This document shows, piece by piece, positions 51,947-60,682 of a DNA stretch of 64,000 nt. The notes under the pieces were generated by a model that worked only from the letters and a program-made list of their open reading frames with translations, searched no databases and had not been told where the DNA came from. The position numbers were made by a program, and so were the translations under genes. The number at the start of each line of letters is the position of its first letter. The stretch's first letter is position 1. Origin of the DNA: Hamadaea sp. (GTDB lineage: Bacteria; Actinomycetota; Actinomycetes; Mycobacteriales; Micromonosporaceae); contig NZ_JABFVK010000038.1 of the NCBI RefSeq assembly GCF_013362815.1, positions 1 to 64,000 on the forward strand, in the 5' to 3' direction.

Positions 51947-52008
51947 GTTGATCATGAGGTTTGGGGTCGCGACACGCCGTCACGGGGGACCCTGGGTTCA
52001 TGATCAAC
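51947..52008 (-). repeat. full copy of the 62-bp intergenic element
   Basis: On the minus strand it starts GTTGATCATGAACCC and ends CCTCATGATCAAC, with core GACGGCGTGTCGCGACC. It is 62 bases long, as at 33785, between the convergent PLD and FAD/GcvT genes. Confidence 0.85.
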
Positions 52009-52023
52009 GGCCCGAAGTCGGGG

Positions 52024-54471
52024 TCAGGCGCGGATGCGGAGGTTGGTCGGGTCGTAGAGGGGGCGGAGGGAGACGCGGGCGGGGTGCACCGAGCCCGCGA
52101 TCTCGATCGTCCACTCGGCACTGTCGAGGTACGCGGACGTGACCGGCTGGTCGGCCTCCACCATCGCGAGGCCGACCGCCCCGCCGAGGGTGAACCCGTA
52201 GGACGCCGCCCGCACATACCCGACCGGTACGCCGTCACGCCGCAGCACCTCGCCGTGGAACAGCAGCGGTTTGGGGTCGGCGACGAGCACCTGCACCAGC
52301 CGGCGCTTCGGCGTACCGGCCTCTTTCAATGCGCGGGCCGCGGCGAGGCCGACGAACGACGGCTTGTCGAGGGCGACGGCGAAACCGAGTCCGGCCTCGA
52401 ACACGTTGTCGGTGTTGTCGATGTCGTGCCCGTAGTCCCGGTACGCCTTCTCCATCCGCAGGCTGGACAGCGCCTTCAGCCCGGCGTGCACCAGCCCGTG
52501 CCGCTCCCCCGCCGCCACCAGGCGGTCGTAGACGTGCACCGCCTGCTCGGCCGGAATGTAGAGCTCGTAGCCGAGTTCGCCGAGATAGGTGATGCGTACG
52601 CAGAGCACGCGCGCGAAGCCGAGGTCGATCTCCCGGGCGGCCCGATAGGGGAACGCCTCGTTCGACATGTCGGCCGTCGTCACGTCGGCCAGCAGCGCCC
52701 GGGACAGGGGACCTTGGATGTTGATCTGGGCGTACGCCCCGGTCACGTCGGTGACGAAGGCATGCCGGTCGGCGCAGAACCGCTGCAACCTCGTGAGCAC
52801 GTGCCGATGCGCGGTGTCGCTCGCCACCACCCAGAACGAGTCCTCGGCGAGCCGGGTCACCGTGAGGTCGGCTTCGAGAGTCGCCCCTTCGTTGAGCCAC
52901 TGCGTATAGGTAAGCAGTCCATCCGATGTGGAGACCCGGTTGGCCGACAGTTCCTCCAGCACCGCTTCGGCATCGTTGCCCTGCACTAGGAACTTGGCCA
53001 TGAAGCTCATGTCCATGAGGATCACGCCCTCGCGGGCGGCGGTGTGCTCGGCTTCCCAATAGGGGAACCAGTTCTGGCGTTCCCACGAGAGCTCTTCGAT
53101 CCGCGGCTCCACCCCCGGTGGGGCGTACCAGTCGGGGCTCTCCCAGCCGCTCACGTCCTTGAAGTACGCACCCCGCTCGACCAGCCGCGAATGCAGCGGC
53201 GACAGCTTCGCTCCCCGGGCGGTCTGCATGGACCGGCCCGGGTAGTGCGTCTGATACACCATGCCCAGCGATTCGACCGTACGCGTCGCCCGGTATTCCG
53301 GGTTCCGCTGGTACGGGTGCAGCCGGTCGATGTTGACGCCGGTGACGTCCCAGTCGGGGCGGCCGTCGACGATCCACTGCGCGACCGCCCGGCCGAGGCC
53401 GCCGCCGGTGAGGATGCCGATCGAGTTGAGCCCGGCCGCCACGAAGTAGTTCCGCAGCTCCGGTGCCTCGCCGATGATGGGCGCGAGGTCGGGCGTGAAC
53501 GATTCGGGACCGCAGAAGAACTTCTTGACGCCCCGGTCGAGCGTGATCGGTATGCGCCGCATCGCCTTCTCCAGGTACGGCCCCATCCGCTCCCAGTCCG
53601 GGGGCAGTTCGCCGAAGGAGAAGCCTTCCGGGATCCGCCCGACGTTCCACGGCGCGCATTCGGTCTCGAACAACCCGACCATCAGGCCGGCGCCTTCCTC
53701 GCGGTAGTAGCCGTAGGACGACGGGTCCTCCAGCACCGGCAGGTCGCCGTGCACCTCCGCGATCGGCTCGGTGATGAGGTAGTAGTGCTCGGCCGCCTGC
53801 AACGGGATGTTCACCCCGGCCAGTTCGCCCAGTTGGCGGGCCCACATGCCGGCCGCGTTCACCACGTACTCGGCTTCGATGTCACCTTCCGCTGTGCGTA
53901 CCCCTTGGACTCGACCACGAGCCGTGAGAAAGCCCGTGACCGGAAGGCCCTCGATGATCTTGACCCCGCGTTGGCGCGCGCCTTTGGCGAGAGACATGGT
54001 GACATCGACCGGATTGACCCGGCCGTCGTCGGCGACATAGAAGCCCGCGAGCAGGTCGTCGGTCTGCGCGAGCGGGAAGAGCTCCTTGACCTCGCGCGGC
54101 GAGATCTCCTGTACGTCGACGCCCATCAGCCGGTTGAACGCGGAGACGCGCCGGTACTCCTCGAGCCGCCCGGGATCGGCCGCAACCTCGATGAACCCGA
54201 CCTGCTTCAGGCCCGTGGCCAGCCCGGTCTCCGCCTCCAGATCGCGATAGAGGTCGCGACTGTACTGCCGCCAGCGGGTCGACGTCTCCGACATCGACCC
54301 GAACGTCACCATCAGGCCCGCGGCGTGCCAGGTCGTCCCGGACGTCAGCTTGTCGCGCTCCACCAGCACCACGTCGGTCCAGCCGAGTTTGGCCAAGTGG
54401 TACGCGATACTGGTGCCGACGACGCCGCCACCCACGACGACGACCTGTGCTCTGTCCGGAATGCGCGACAT
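52024..54471 (-). CDS. FAD-dependent oxidoreductase with GcvT domain (dimethylglycine/sarcosine dehydrogenase-like)
   Basis: An 815-residue enzyme. Residues 1-370 form a DAO-type FAD domain: VVVVGGGVVGTSIAYHLAKLG near 10 and SGTTWHAAGLMV near 45, the flavin-attachment motif region of the dimethylglycine dehydrogenase family. An FAO_M linker follows (about 375-430). A GcvT aminomethyltransferase domain lies at about 435-720 (TYLGELGYELYIP) with its C-terminal barrel (720-815). It should oxidatively demethylate an N-methylated amine and hand the methylene to tetrahydrofolate. TACACT is 8 bases before the ATG and there is no ribosome-binding site. Confidence 0.88.
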   Translation of the reverse strand: MSRIPDRAQVVVVGGGVVGTSIAYHLAKLGWTDVVLVERDKLTSGTTWHAAGLMVTFGSMSETSTRWRQYSRDLYRDLEAETGLATGLKQVGFIEVAADPGRLEEYRRVSAFNRLMGVDVQEISPREVKELFPLAQTDDLLAGFYVADDGRVNPVDVTMSLAKGARQRGVKIIEGLPVTGFLTARGRVQGVRTAEGDIEAEYVVNAAGMWARQLGELAGVNIPLQAAEHYYLITEPIAEVHGDLPVLEDPSSYGYYREEGAGLMVGLFETECAPWNVGRIPEGFSFGELPPDWERMGPYLEKAMRRIPITLDRGVKKFFCGPESFTPDLAPIIGEAPELRNYFVAAGLNSIGILTGGGLGRAVAQWIVDGRPDWDVTGVNIDRLHPYQRNPEYRATRTVESLGMVYQTHYPGRSMQTARGAKLSPLHSRLVERGAYFKDVSGWESPDWYAPPGVEPRIEELSWERQNWFPYWEAEHTAAREGVILMDMSFMAKFLVQGNDAEAVLEELSANRVSTSDGLLTYTQWLNEGATLEADLTVTRLAEDSFWVVASDTAHRHVLTRLQRFCADRHAFVTDVTGAYAQINIQGPLSRALLADVTTADMSNEAFPYRAAREIDLGFARVLCVRITYLGELGYELYIPAEQAVHVYDRLVAAGERHGLVHAGLKALSSLRMEKAYRDYGHDIDNTDNVFEAGLGFAVALDKPSFVGLAAARALKEAGTPKRRLVQVLVADPKPLLFHGEVLRRDGVPVGYVRAASYGFTLGGAVGLAMVEADQPVTSAYLDSAEWTIEIAGSVHPARVSLRPLYDPTNLRIRA

Positions 54472-54479
54472 GGTGGAGG

Positions 54480-54485
54480 AGTGTA
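54480..54485 (-). promoter_or_regulatory. -10 hexamer of the FAD/GcvT gene, leaderless spacing
   Basis: Minus-strand TACACT lies 8 bases before ATG 54471; the sequence between is CCTCCACC, which cannot act as a Shine-Dalgarno. Confidence 0.5.
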
Positions 54486-54509
54486 CAGCGCGCACACAGG
54501 CAGGTGAGA

Positions 54510-54515
54510 TACCTT
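54510..54515 (+). promoter_or_regulatory. -10 hexamer, leaderless spacing
   Basis: TACCTT lies 7 bases before ATG 54523. Confidence 0.45.
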
Positions 54516-54522
54516 CATCGAC

Positions 54523-54900
54523 ATGGACGAGAACCGGGCCCGGCGCGTCGTCGACGCGCTCCGCGATCGAGGCGTCCCCGCACACCTGTCCCTCGGCGGC
54601 GGCTTCCGCAAGGTCGGCGTACGCGTCGCCCTGCCGGACGGCCGCGAGGCGCTCTGGGACACCGACGGCACCGCCGGACTGGAGGCGCAAGTACTCCGGG
54701 ACGGAATGCTGGTCGGGTTCGTCCCGCATATCTCCGGCTCCGAGGACTTCACCGAAGAGCAGGTCATCGACGCCATCGCCCGCACCGACTACGACCAGCC
54801 GGTCGCTCGGCAGCGGGCCGAGGCTCCGCCGCCGGCGAAGCCCCTGCCCATGGAGGGCGGCTTCTTCCGCCGCTTCCGCGACGGCTTCCGCGGCAACTGA
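54523..54900 (+). CDS. conserved actinobacterial protein of unknown function
   Basis: A 125-residue soluble protein: DENRARRVVDALRDRGVPAHLSLGGGFRKVGVRVALPDGREALWDTDGTAGLEAQVLRDGMLVGFVPHISGSEDF-type alpha-beta fold, then EEQVIDAIARTDYDQP and a short basic tail ending FRRFRDGFRGN. I recall similar actinobacterial hypotheticals but no function. Divergent from the FAD/GcvT gene with 51 bases between starts. Confidence 0.7.
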   Translation: MDENRARRVVDALRDRGVPAHLSLGGGFRKVGVRVALPDGREALWDTDGTAGLEAQVLRDGMLVGFVPHISGSEDFTEEQVIDAIARTDYDQPVARQRAEAPPPAKPLPMEGGFFRRFRDGFRGN

Positions 54901-54904
54901 CCCG

Positions 54905-55092
54905 CCGCACCCCTTCCCCGCGGCCCCCTTTCCCCGCGGCCCCCGCCCTCTCCGCGCGCCCGCCCCGCCCGCGCGACCGCCCCGCCCGCGCGGGGTTTCC
55001 GCGCGATCATGAACTAATCGGGGTGATCGACAGCGTTTTCGCAGGAAGCCGTCCGGCTAACCAGGTGATCGACTCCCCCAGCGGGTGATCAA
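54905..55092. repeat. C-rich low-complexity run and diverged GATC element
   Basis: 54905-55000 is almost entirely C and G, including the repeated CCTTTCCCCGCGGCCCCC. From 55005 follow GATCATGAACTAATCGGGGT, GTGATCGAC and GGTGATCAAC, degraded ends of the 62-bp element. Located between convergent genes, with no coding sequence seen. Confidence 0.5.
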
Positions 55093-55103
55093 CACAGCGC
55101 GAG

Positions 55104-55439
55104 TCAGTCGCCGAACGCCTTCGCGGAGACGATGCGCAGCTTGCCGTCCTGACCGGGCAACCGGGGCGCGCGGTACTCGACGAACAGCTGCGTACCGACG
55201 CCGACCGTGACGGCGGCTTCAGCGGGGGCGTACTCCTTGCCGGAGCCCACCCGGGGGACGACGGCCACCCGCAACCGGTGCGGACCGGCCGGGACGGCGA
55301 CCGCCTCGGGTCCCCAGCTCGCGACGGAGTGGCGTACGCCGTCGACGGCGAGGATCGGAACCGTGTCCTTGTAGGAGCGTGCGACCGCCCAGGAGGGCCG
55401 GGTGAACGTCATCCGCAGGACGCCCTGACCTAGCGACAT
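55104..55439 (-). CDS. small beta-rich protein of unknown function
   Basis: A 111-residue protein with alternating hydrophobic strands: VLRMTFTRPSWAVARSYKDTVPILAVDGVRHSVASWG, AVPAGPHRLRVAVVPR and TQLFVEYRAPRLPGQDGKLRIV. No signal peptide or known motif. The GPHRLRVAVVP phrase suggests an immunoglobulin-like or PEGA-like sandwich. Divergent from the lipoprotein at 55514. Function unknown. Confidence 0.6.
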   Translation of the reverse strand: MSLGQGVLRMTFTRPSWAVARSYKDTVPILAVDGVRHSVASWGPEAVAVPAGPHRLRVAVVPRVGSGKEYAPAEAAVTVGVGTQLFVEYRAPRLPGQDGKLRIVSAKAFGD

Positions 55440-55500
55440 GCCAATACTGTCCCACTTTGATGCGGTACGCGCACGGCAAGCGGCGGATATGGCAGAGCCC

Positions 55501-55506
55501 TACAGT
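55501..55506 (+). promoter_or_regulatory. -10 hexamer, leaderless spacing
   Basis: TACAGT lies 7 bases before ATG 55514 and selects that start over ATG 55457 and 55460. Confidence 0.5.
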
Positions 55507-55513
55507 GTCGACC

Positions 55514-55936
55514 ATGCGAATGACGGCCTCGATCGCGCGCTGGGCGGCGCTGCTGACCTTCCTCGGTGGATGCGCCTGCTGCTGCGGGAACTGGCCGCCG
55601 ATCGGCCCTTCGCCCGACATCGAGCCCGCCGACATCGTCGGGGTCTGGGCGAGCGACGAAGGGGCCCGGCTCACCTTGAACGCGGACATGACGTTCAAGA
55701 CCGAGAACCTCGAGGCGTGTGAACGGCCGGACTCCCTCGGCGTGGATTCGGACGGCGGGACCGGGACGTGGACGCTGGACGGGCCGCACCGACTCGATCC
55801 CTATCAGGACCTAACCCTCAAGTACGCGCCCTACGACGAGGCGATAGAGAGCTGGCGGGCGGCGGACGACGAGATCGTCTTCCTCTACGGCGACACCGAC
55901 AACGGCGAGATCTGCTTCTTCGAGCGCGCCGACTGA
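55514..55936 (+). CDS. putative lipoprotein
   Basis: A 140-residue secreted protein: MRMTASIARWAALLTFLGGC is a signal with lipobox LGGC, followed by three further Cys (ACCCG). The mature part has DIVGVWASDEGARLTLNADMTFKTENL, a lipocalin-like opening strand, GTWTLDGPHRLDP and a closing EICFFER strand. It could be a small lipid- or ligand-binding barrel on the outer membrane face. Function unknown. Confidence 0.65.
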   Translation: MRMTASIARWAALLTFLGGCACCCGNWPPIGPSPDIEPADIVGVWASDEGARLTLNADMTFKTENLEACERPDSLGVDSDGGTGTWTLDGPHRLDPYQDLTLKYAPYDEAIESWRAADDEIVFLYGDTDNGEICFFERAD

Positions 55937-56187
55937 GCGCGCCCGATGAGCGCCGGAGCAGCTCGTGATGCGAATCACGCTAACTGTCCCGATGAGACGA
56001 ACGCCTATCTCCAGGGAGCCGGGGCGGTCGGCCGCGACGCCCGCGCAGCGGCAGGTGATGGCCCATATCTCGATGGACCGGCGACGGGCACCCGACCGTG
56101 CTTCACCGGTTCGGCGGACAAAAGGGTACGCATCGGCAGCGTGATCGACGGCGAGTCCACTGGCGGACCCCTCTGAGCTGCACAACG

Positions 56188-57519
56188 ATGAGAGGGGTGG
56201 AGCAAGCCAGCACAGAAGATCACGATCATCAACCCATCGACCTCGACCGGCTTCGGCGTACTGCTGAATCGGTTCTGCGCGGCAACTGGTCCGGCGACCA
56301 CATGGTCCCCTCCCGGACCCTCTATCCCCACCAATGGAGCTGGGACGCCGCCTTCATCAGCATCGGACTAGCCCACGTCGCCCCCGACCGTGCCTGGCGC
56401 GACCTGCGCAGTCTCTTCACCGCCCAGTGGCCCGACGGTCGCGTGCCGCACATCGTCTTCGACCCGGGCGTGAGCGAGAAGGACTACTTTCCCGGCCCCG
56501 CCTTCTGGGACGTGCCGCCGCTGCCGGGCGGGCCGAGCCACATCCGGACCACCGGAATCGTGCAGCCGCCCGTACATGCGCTGGCCGCGCGCATGATCCA
56601 CCGGGTCGCCCCGGACGTGGAGGAACTCCGGTGGCTCTACCCACGGCTGGTGGCCCAGCAGGAGTACCTGCTCAAGCAGCGCGACGCGGGCGGAGCCGGC
56701 CTGGTCAGCATCGTGCACCCGTGGGAGTCCGGACTGGACAACAGCCCCTCCTGGGACGAAGCCCTGGCCAGGCTGCCGGCCGACGTCCGGGTGCTCGACC
56801 GGTATCAGCGCCGGGACGTGCAGGTCGCGGTGGCGACCCATCGCCCGACGAACGACGACTACGCCCGGTACATCGCGCTGGCGACGTCCTATCGGGACAA
56901 CGGCTACCAGGACTTCGACCTGCTCGAACGGCACGGTTTCGTGGTCGAGTGCCCGGCCTTCAACGCGCTGACCGCCGACGCCGAACTGGCCCTGGCCGAG
57001 ATCGCCCAGGTCGTCGGGGCCGATCCGGGTCCGCACCGGGAACGGGCGGCCGAGATCACCCAGACCATGGTCGAGCGCCTGTTCGATCCCGGTACCGGCC
57101 TGTTCCACGTGTTCGATGTGCGTACCGGCAAGCGATCTGAAGCCCGCTGTGTCAACGGCCTGATGCCGCTGATCCTGCCGGAGCTGCCCCAGGAGGTCGC
57201 GGCTTCGCTGGCCGCGGAGGCCGCCTCCGGGCGCTTCGGGCTGAGCCCGCTGCCGGTCCCGAGCTATGACCGCACGGCGCCGGACTTCGACCCGCTGCGC
57301 TACTGGCGCGGACCGGTCTGGATCAACGTGAACTGGCTGCTCCGCCGTGGGTTCGCCGAGCACGGGTACGCCCTCCAGGCCGAAGCCCTCCGGCAGGCGA
57401 TGCTGTCGGTCGTGGATCGTTCGGGGTGCTTCGAGTACTTCCACCCGATCACCGGCGAAGGCATCGGTACGCCGGAGTTCAGCTGGACTGCCGCCTTGGT
57501 CCTCGACCTGCTGGCGTGA
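56188..57519 (+). CDS. GH63-like glycoside hydrolase (glucosyl/mannosylglycerate hydrolase type)
   Basis: A 443-residue (alpha/alpha)6-barrel enzyme: LYPHQWSWDAAFISIGLAHVAPDRAWRDLRSLFTAQWPDGRVPHIVFDP, GIVQPPVHALAARMIHRVAPD, HPWESGLDNSPSWDEAL near 185 and YWRGPVWINVNWLLRRGFAEHG near 375. These match MGH1-like or GH63 hydrolases of compatible solutes such as glucosylglycerate. The WESGLDNSPSWD acidic residues are probably catalytic. No signal peptide, so cytoplasmic. ATG 56188 is tentative; GTG 56197 is in frame. Confidence 0.78.
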   Translation: MRGVEQASTEDHDHQPIDLDRLRRTAESVLRGNWSGDHMVPSRTLYPHQWSWDAAFISIGLAHVAPDRAWRDLRSLFTAQWPDGRVPHIVFDPGVSEKDYFPGPAFWDVPPLPGGPSHIRTTGIVQPPVHALAARMIHRVAPDVEELRWLYPRLVAQQEYLLKQRDAGGAGLVSIVHPWESGLDNSPSWDEALARLPADVRVLDRYQRRDVQVAVATHRPTNDDYARYIALATSYRDNGYQDFDLLERHGFVVECPAFNALTADAELALAEIAQVVGADPGPHRERAAEITQTMVERLFDPGTGLFHVFDVRTGKRSEARCVNGLMPLILPELPQEVAASLAAEAASGRFGLSPLPVPSYDRTAPDFDPLRYWRGPVWINVNWLLRRGFAEHGYALQAEALRQAMLSVVDRSGCFEYFHPITGEGIGTPEFSWTAALVLDLLA

Positions 57520-57531
57520 GTTTTTCGCAGG

Positions 57532-57582
57532 ATCCGGGATAACGCGGCCTCGCACACCGTTCGAGGGGACGTTATCCCGGAT
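57532..57582. terminator. 13-bp hairpin overlapping the GGDEF-EAL stop codon
   Basis: Arms 57532-57544 (ATCCGGGATAACG) and 57570-57582 (CGTTATCCCGGAT) are exact; an inner CCTCG/CGAGG pairs too. The right arm contains the TAA stop and last codons of the minus-strand gene. It can serve both convergent genes. Confidence 0.72.
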
Positions 57583-60500
57583 ATCGCGCAAGAGAGTCCA
57601 CGGGCGAGACGGGCGTGAGCCACTCCAAAGCAGCGTCAGCGGAAAGCGGAGGAGCGAAAAGATACCCCTGCCCGTACCGGCACCCGAACCGGGCGAGCAG
57701 GTCACGTTCGGCCGGCTTCTCGATGCCTTCGGCGATGACCTCGAGCCCGAGGGTCTGCGCGAGCCGGACGATGCCGTCGACCAGCGACGCCTGCTGCCCG
57801 GAGGAGGCGATCGTGCTGGTGAACAGCCGATCGATCTTGAGCGCGTCGAGCGGGACGTGCCGCAGGTAGCTCAGCGACGAGTAGCCGGTGCCGAAGTCGT
57901 CGATCGCGACCCGTACGCCGGCCCGCCGAAGTTCGACGAGATCGTCCCAGATCTGGTCGTCGTCGCGGAGCAGCAGGCTCTCGGTGATCTCCAGCATCAG
58001 CCGGTCGGCGGGTACGCCGGCGTCGGCGAGCGCTCGGCGTACGCCGTCGACGAAGGCGGGGGCCCGGAATTGGTGCGCCGACACGTTGATGCTGACGTAC
58101 GGGGTGCCCGGCCAATTCGCGGCGGCTGCCAACGCCTGACGCAGTACCCAGGTGCCCATCGGCACGATGAGCCCGCTCTCCTCGGCGACGTCGATGAAGT
58201 GGTCCGGCAGAAGCCGGCCACGTTCGGGGTGCTCCCAGCGTACGAGTGCTTCGAAGCCGGCGGTCTGCCCGGTGCGCAGCCCGACGATCGGCTGGAACTC
58301 CAGGGTCAGCGCACCCGCCGCGACGGCTTCGTCCAACGCGGCTCGCAGTTCCAGCCGCCGCACCATCGCCGTGTGCAGCGACGGGTCGTACCGCCGCCAT
58401 TGCCCCTTGCCCGCGTTCTTGGCGACGTAGAGCGCCAGGTCGGCCTGCCGCAGCAAGTCTTGCTCGGCTGGGTCGCCGGTGCTGGTCGCGACGCCGATGC
58501 TGGCCCGCCCGGACACGACGCGCTCGCCGATGGTGATGGGTTCGGCGAGCACGTCGATGAGCCGCTGCGCCACCCGGTCGATGGTCTCGGCGTTCGGGGC
58601 GTCCCCGATCAGCGCCGCGAACTCGTCTCCGCCGATCCGCGCTGCGGTGTCCTGGGGCCGCAGTACTGCGGTGAGCCGCCGGCTAACCTCCAGCAGCAGC
58701 CGGTCGCCGTACTCGTGACCGAAGGTGTCGTTGACGACCTTGAAGTCGTCGAGATCGAGGAACAGCACGCCGACCGTCTCGCCCTCGCGAACGGCATCGA
58801 CGGCCGCCCGGATGCGGTCGTTGAGGAGCACGCGGTTGGCCAAACCGGTCAGCGGATCGTGGAAGGCCAGGAAAGTCAGCTCGGCCTGCAACCGCCGCTG
58901 GTCGGTCACGTCGCGCATGGTCAGCACCAGACCGCCGACGGTCGGGTCCGCCCGCAGGTCGCGGCAGGCCACCTCGACCTGCACCGCGCTGCCGTCCGGG
59001 CGGCGTACGGTCCAGTCCGCGGGGACGTCGCCGTCGCATTCGGCGAGCTTCGCGGTCAGTTCCGCCGGGCTCGCCGCAAGGCGCTCGCTCAAACTCACGC
59101 CGGTCATCTCGGTGCCGAACGTGCTCTGCGCGGACGGGCTCGCGTACCGGACTCGATCGCCGTCCGGCTCCAGAATCAGGATGACGTCGGTCGTGTTCTG
59201 CACGAGCGTGCGGAAATACTCCTCGCTCGCGCGACGGGCCACCTCGGCTCCGAGCATGATCCGCTCCATCGCGAGCGCGGCCTGCGCGGCGACCAGCTCC
59301 AGCGGGATCTGGATCTGCCCGAGGGCGGTCTCGTCCGCGGCCACCAGCAGCACGCCGATGGTCGGGTCGCCGGAGAACCGCTCGGGCAGGGCCATCGGGC
59401 AGATCAGCGTGATCTCGAACCCGCCGAGCCGCCCGGCCACCTCGGGCGGCAGGGTCCGCGTATAGGCCAGCCGGGCGCCGTCCGTGGGCTGGCGCGCGAA
59501 GAGATCGGGGGCACGACCGTCATTCATCACCACGTGTACGCGGTGCGGAGTGCCCTTGGCCAGTAACTGCTCGGCAGCGAGCCGGAGCGCGGATTCGACC
59601 TCGGCGGTGGAGGTCGCCGTCAGCAGTGCCCCGTTCGCCTCCCGGATCCCCCGGCCCCGTTCGGTGTTGCGGCGATACGTGTTGATCACGCCGAAGAGGC
59701 GTACCAGGGCGAGGACGAAGGTGGCTCCGAGGAACACCACGATGACGACGTCGTACTCCGAGCTCTGGCCGCCGAGCGTCTCCGCCAGTAGGAGGAGCAG
59801 CGGGATGAGCACCATCACCGACAGCCAGATTTGATGGCGTACGCCCAGCTGCCGGGGTCGCACCGCGCGCGGTTCGGTCAGCTCGGCCATCGACGGGTGG
59901 AGCGCCGCCGCACCCCAGCACCCGTAGAACACGATCCAGCCGACGTCGGTGGGCCCGCCGGTGGACCACTCGCCCCGGATCTGGGCCAGTCCGTAGAGCA
60001 CGTCGGCGACGAGGGTGCCGCCCATGCCGATGAGCAGGAGCAGCACGCTCGGATTCGGCCGGATCGTCGTGAGCAGGCGTACGCCGACGAGCAGCAGGAC
60101 CAGATCGCCGAGCGGATAGCCGATGGAGATGAACCGCTGAAGCGTGGTGAGGTCCGGATCGGTGAGGCGTGGTCCGATGAGATAGAGCCAGGCGAGCAGG
60201 CCGAGCGCGACGGTCACGATCAGCGCGTCGAGGGCGGTGCTGCGGTTCTGCCCGCCCGAGCCGCTCCGGGTCAACCCCAGTACGCCGATCGCCAGGAAGA
60301 CGAAGGTGATGAGGTAGAAGAAGTCGGAGATCGACGGGAACGGGTTCTCCTGCCCGCCATACCGGACAAGCAGCTCATACGCGATGTCGCCGGAACAGAA
60401 CGTGGTCACCGCGAGGGCGAGCCAGATCCAGGGAGCGCGCCGCCGGGGCCGGTTGCGCCACACGCCGTAGCCGATGGCGGCCGCCGAACCGTAGCCGATC

Positions 60501-60598
60501 AGCGACCAGATCACGACATGCGCGGACGGCAGGGCGTAAAACGCCCCACCTAGCACGAACATGCCGACGGCGTACGCCGGCAGAACCCGGTCTCGCAT
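57572..60598 (-). CDS. membrane GGDEF-EAL cyclic di-GMP enzyme with PAS domain
   Basis: A 1008-residue protein. About eight N-terminal membrane helices (5-300) form an input region, then a GAF-like segment (330-445) and PAS (455-575, EEYFRTLVQNTTDVILILEPDGDRVRYASPSA). GGDEF is intact (RIGGDEFAAL near 655, LTGLANRVLLNDRI before it). EAL is intact (FEALVRWEHPERG near 784, then DDFGTGYSSLSYLRHVPLDALKID). It could both make and degrade c-di-GMP, which controls sporulation and development in actinomycetes. CAGAAT is 9 bases upstream of the ATG. Confidence 0.92.
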   Translation of the reverse strand: MRDRVLPAYAVGMFVLGGAFYALPSAHVVIWSLIGYGSAAAIGYGVWRNRPRRRAPWIWLALAVTTFCSGDIAYELLVRYGGQENPFPSISDFFYLITFVFLAIGVLGLTRSGSGGQNRSTALDALIVTVALGLLAWLYLIGPRLTDPDLTTLQRFISIGYPLGDLVLLLVGVRLLTTIRPNPSVLLLLIGMGGTLVADVLYGLAQIRGEWSTGGPTDVGWIVFYGCWGAAALHPSMAELTEPRAVRPRQLGVRHQIWLSVMVLIPLLLLLAETLGGQSSEYDVVIVVFLGATFVLALVRLFGVINTYRRNTERGRGIREANGALLTATSTAEVESALRLAAEQLLAKGTPHRVHVVMNDGRAPDLFARQPTDGARLAYTRTLPPEVAGRLGGFEITLICPMALPERFSGDPTIGVLLVAADETALGQIQIPLELVAAQAALAMERIMLGAEVARRASEEYFRTLVQNTTDVILILEPDGDRVRYASPSAQSTFGTEMTGVSLSERLAASPAELTAKLAECDGDVPADWTVRRPDGSAVQVEVACRDLRADPTVGGLVLTMRDVTDQRRLQAELTFLAFHDPLTGLANRVLLNDRIRAAVDAVREGETVGVLFLDLDDFKVVNDTFGHEYGDRLLLEVSRRLTAVLRPQDTAARIGGDEFAALIGDAPNAETIDRVAQRLIDVLAEPITIGERVVSGRASIGVATSTGDPAEQDLLRQADLALYVAKNAGKGQWRRYDPSLHTAMVRRLELRAALDEAVAAGALTLEFQPIVGLRTGQTAGFEALVRWEHPERGRLLPDHFIDVAEESGLIVPMGTWVLRQALAAAANWPGTPYVSINVSAHQFRAPAFVDGVRRALADAGVPADRLMLEITESLLLRDDDQIWDDLVELRRAGVRVAIDDFGTGYSSLSYLRHVPLDALKIDRLFTSTIASSGQQASLVDGIVRLAQTLGLEVIAEGIEKPAERDLLARFGCRYGQGYLFAPPLSADAALEWLTPVSPVDSLARYPG

Positions 60599-60669
60599 GC
60601 CCGGCCCATTCTGCCAGGAATCTGTGCTTTACCCCAATGATCCATCTTTCTGGACCACGCCACCGTCCG

Positions 60670-60675
60670 TACGCT
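60670..60675 (+). promoter_or_regulatory. -10 hexamer of the thiolase gene, leaderless spacing
   Basis: TACGCT lies 7 bases before GTG 60683. Confidence 0.5.
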
Positions 60676-60682
60676 GAGCGGC

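Noticed and set aside
57347-59566. 739-codon plus-strand open frame opposite the GGDEF-EAL gene
   Set aside because: It spans the end of the GH63 gene and the hairpin and shows no domain, while the minus strand has intact GGDEF and EAL.
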